Assembly (NCBI GenBank): GCA_030627405.1
Contig: DAOUSD010000104.1
Span: 1-6,543 of the forward strand
Length of the DNA stretch: 6,543 nt
Source of the DNA: Deltaproteobacteria bacterium
GTDB lineage: Bacteria > Desulfobacterota > Desulfobacteria > Desulfobacterales > ETH-SRB1
Direction: 5' to 3'
Shown: positions 5,046-6,543 of the stretch, piece by piece
How positions within the stretch are numbered: position 1 is the stretch's first letter
Layout of the letters: each line of letters starts with the position of its first letter
Position numbers and translations under genes: made by a program
Notes under the pieces: generated by a model
Databases searched by the model: none
What the model was told of the DNA's origin: nothing
Seen by the model: the letters and a program-made list of their open reading frames with translations, nothing else

Positions 5046-5831
5046 ATGTGTGAAATCAAAAAAGTTATTGCCATAGAGGCGCGTCTTAGAGATTGCAGGA
5101 ATGTAATTACTTTGGGAGTTCGACCAAATTTTTCTGATTACAGCCCTCAAGAGGCGGATTTAATTAGAAGCGCAAAAAAAATATATTACCCGACAACTTT
5201 CTATGCGGATCTGTTTGATGCAATGGGAAAGAGTACTTTCCCAAGTTATCACACATACAAATGCGTTCAGGATAAGATCAAACAAACAGCGTTGTTTGAT
5301 CTGCTGAAGATATCTCATCCCAGAACGCGGGTATTTTACGGAAAGCGTCAGAAACCTACTATTACGGAATATTTTAAATTCCCTTTTATTGGTAAAGTAC
5401 CAAGAGGATCCGCCATGGGGAGAGGGGTTTACCTTATAAAAAATGAAGATGACCTTTTTGCTTACTTAAATATTGTTACTCCAGCTTACATTCAGGAATA
5501 CATACCATCAGACCGCGATATAAGGGTGGTTGTTATTGGAAATAGAATAGTTCATGCTTACTGGCGGATAGCTCCTCCATCTGATTTCAGAAGTAATGTC
5601 TCAGTGGGAGGGACTATTAGTTTAGACCCTGTTCCAGATGAAGCCCTTGATCTTGCACTTCATACCGCACAGAGCTGCAAATGGAATGATGTAGGCATTG
5701 ATATCTGCATGTATAAAGACAAATATTATGTTCTTGAAGCAAATATGAAATATGGGAAGGAAGGCTTCCGAAGGGCAGGAATAGATTATGTTAAACTCAT
5801 GGAAGATATGATTGAAAATGAGGAGCTGTAA
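5046..5831 (+). CDS. RimK-like ATP-grasp ligase
   Basis: This is a 261-residue ATP-grasp protein of the RimK/LysX type, which joins a carboxylate to an amine through an acylphosphate. A short N-terminal domain (1-70) is followed by the ATP-grasp fold. FPFIGKVPRGSAMGRGV (112-128) holds the nucleotide-binding lysine (K117) and the Gly-rich loop. YIQEYIPS (148-155) is the hinge that contacts adenine. DIRVVVIGNRIVHAYWR and DFRSNVSVGG (158-189) match RimK closely. DVGIDI (215-220) and VLEANMKYG (229-237) supply the metal-binding acidic residues and Asn233. The substrate cannot be read from sequence. It is slightly short for RimK (about 300 aa), and the N-terminal domain is reduced. A weak GAGAG lies before ATG 5046. 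The dGTPase-like gene follows 5 nt after its stop, so the two are probably co-transcribed. Confidence 0.88.
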   Translation: MCEIKKVIAIEARLRDCRNVITLGVRPNFSDYSPQEADLIRSAKKIYYPTTFYADLFDAMGKSTFPSYHTYKCVQDKIKQTALFDLLKISHPRTRVFYGKRQKPTITEYFKFPFIGKVPRGSAMGRGVYLIKNEDDLFAYLNIVTPAYIQEYIPSDRDIRVVVIGNRIVHAYWRIAPPSDFRSNVSVGGTISLDPVPDEALDLALHTAQSCKWNDVGIDICMYKDKYYVLEANMKYGKEGFRRAGIDYVKLMEDMIENEEL

Positions 5832-5836
5832 TAAAA

Positions 5837-6543
5837 ATGCTTTTGGATAATATAAGATTGGCTTTAAATCAGCGGGAAGCTGAGTCATTATCTCCTTTAG
5901 CTGTTTTAAGCTCCAAAGGCTTCCGTCGTTCACATGAAGAAAAGCTTAAACATGGATATCGTCAGGCCTTTTCTCTGGATGTTGATAGAATTCTTCATGC
6001 TCTTGCATATACAAGATATATTGATAAAACCCAGGTATTTTATCTTATTGAGAACGACCACATAACTCACAGAGTGCTGCATGTTCAGATAGTCTCCAAG
6101 ATAGCCAGAACAATAGGTCGTTTTCTTGGATTAAATGAGGATCTTATTGAGGCAATATCTCTCGGACATGATATTGGGCATACCCCTTTCGGGCATGATG
6201 GTGAAAGGTTTTTGTCTGAGATATGCGAATCTTGTGGCATTGGATATTTTTTACACAGCGTTCAGGGCGTGCAGTTTTTAGACAGGGTAGAACGAAAAGG
6301 AAAAGGATGGAATCTTTGTCTTCAGACTCTGGATGGAATACTTTGTCATGATGGAGAAATACATAATGAGATGCTTAAAGCGAAGCGAAATAAAACCTTT
6401 ATAAAACTAGATGAAGAGATTGCAGCAAAAAAAACTTTGCCGGATATGCAACTGATTCCCATGACTCTTGAAGGCTGTGTTGTACGCATGGCAGATACTA
6501 TCAGCTACATTGGAAGAGATATAGAAGATGCCATAAGATTGAA
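5837..6543 (+). CDS. dGTPase-type HD-domain phosphohydrolase, 3' end missing
   Basis: The reading frame from ATG 5837 is open to the end of the window (235 codons), so the gene is truncated only by the window edge. It belongs to the deoxyguanosinetriphosphate triphosphohydrolase (Dgt) family, whose members hydrolyse dNTPs to the nucleoside plus triphosphate. Seen in order: DxxRILHALAYTRYIDKTQVF (48-68), the family's N-terminal motif; THRVLHVQIVSKIARTIGR (77-95) with the first metal ligand His78; LGHDIGHTPFGHDGE (109-123) with the His111-Asp112 pair; and RMADTISYIGRDIEDA (217-232) with the last ligand Asp220. All four HD metal ligands are present, so it should be active. GGAG at 5822-5825, inside the ATP-grasp gene, sits 11 nt before the ATG. 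The operon suggests a nucleotide-pool or housekeeping role; a link to the ligase is unproven. Confidence 0.9.
   Translation, partial: MLLDNIRLALNQREAESLSPLAVLSSKGFRRSHEEKLKHGYRQAFSLDVDRILHALAYTRYIDKTQVFYLIENDHITHRVLHVQIVSKIARTIGRFLGLNEDLIEAISLGHDIGHTPFGHDGERFLSEICESCGIGYFLHSVQGVQFLDRVERKGKGWNLCLQTLDGILCHDGEIHNEMLKAKRNKTFIKLDEEIAAKKTLPDMQLIPMTLEGCVVRMADTISYIGRDIEDAIRL

Noticed and set aside
4862..5053. 63-codon plus-strand frame before the ATP-grasp gene
   Set aside because: It lies mostly within the inverted-repeat element, overlaps the ATP-grasp start, has no ribosome binding site and no recognisable motif.
5622..5933. Minus-strand 103-codon frame across the ATP-grasp/dGTPase junction
   Set aside because: It is antisense to the conserved C-terminus of the ligase and the start of the dGTPase, with no recognisable domain.

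Overview
The window reads as chromosomal DNA of an AT-rich Gram-negative bacterium, most likely a member of Desulfobacterota (the old Deltaproteobacteria, Desulfobacterales-like). This placement is an inference. It rests on a NifA-type GAF regulator N-terminus, an RpoH-type sigma factor with a lysine-rich N-terminal extension, a TPR lipoprotein followed by a LolB/DUF4292-like lipoprotein, and intergenic regions full of short periodic and palindromic repeats. No rRNA, CRISPR array, transposase or phage structural gene is recognisable.

Layout. (1) 1-92, minus: the first 30 codons of a NifA-like GAF/sigma-54-activator-type regulator. (2) 93-760: an unusual small locus on the plus strand, with a palindrome overlapping a TTGACA box, then two U-tailed hairpins (the second enclosing the start codon), then an orphan protein of about 134 residues. 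(3) 833-909, minus: tRNA-Arg(TCT) with encoded CCA. (4) 1010-1975, plus: an RpoH/sigma-32-type sigma factor with no visible Shine-Dalgarno sequence. (5) 2175-3866 and 3977-4750, plus: a TPR lipoprotein and a LolB-like lipoprotein, probably an envelope pair. (6) 5046-5831 and 5837-6543, plus: a RimK-like ATP-grasp ligase and, 5 nt later, a dGTPase-type HD phosphohydrolase that runs off the window; these two look like an operon.

Most of the unexplained structure lies between the genes. Each gap from the sigma gene onward carries a repeat of a different design: an octamer-period run just before the sigma start (971-1002), a heptamer-period inverted repeat after it (1992-2124), a strikingly regular heptamer hairpin after the TPR gene (3885-3941, four in-register 5-bp helices), and a 206-bp MITE-like inverted repeat with perfect 24-bp ends before the ATP-grasp gene (4785-4990). 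I see no complete new defence or metabolic system. The best candidates for something undescribed are the hairpin-controlled orphan gene at 191-760 and the heptamer/palindrome elements.
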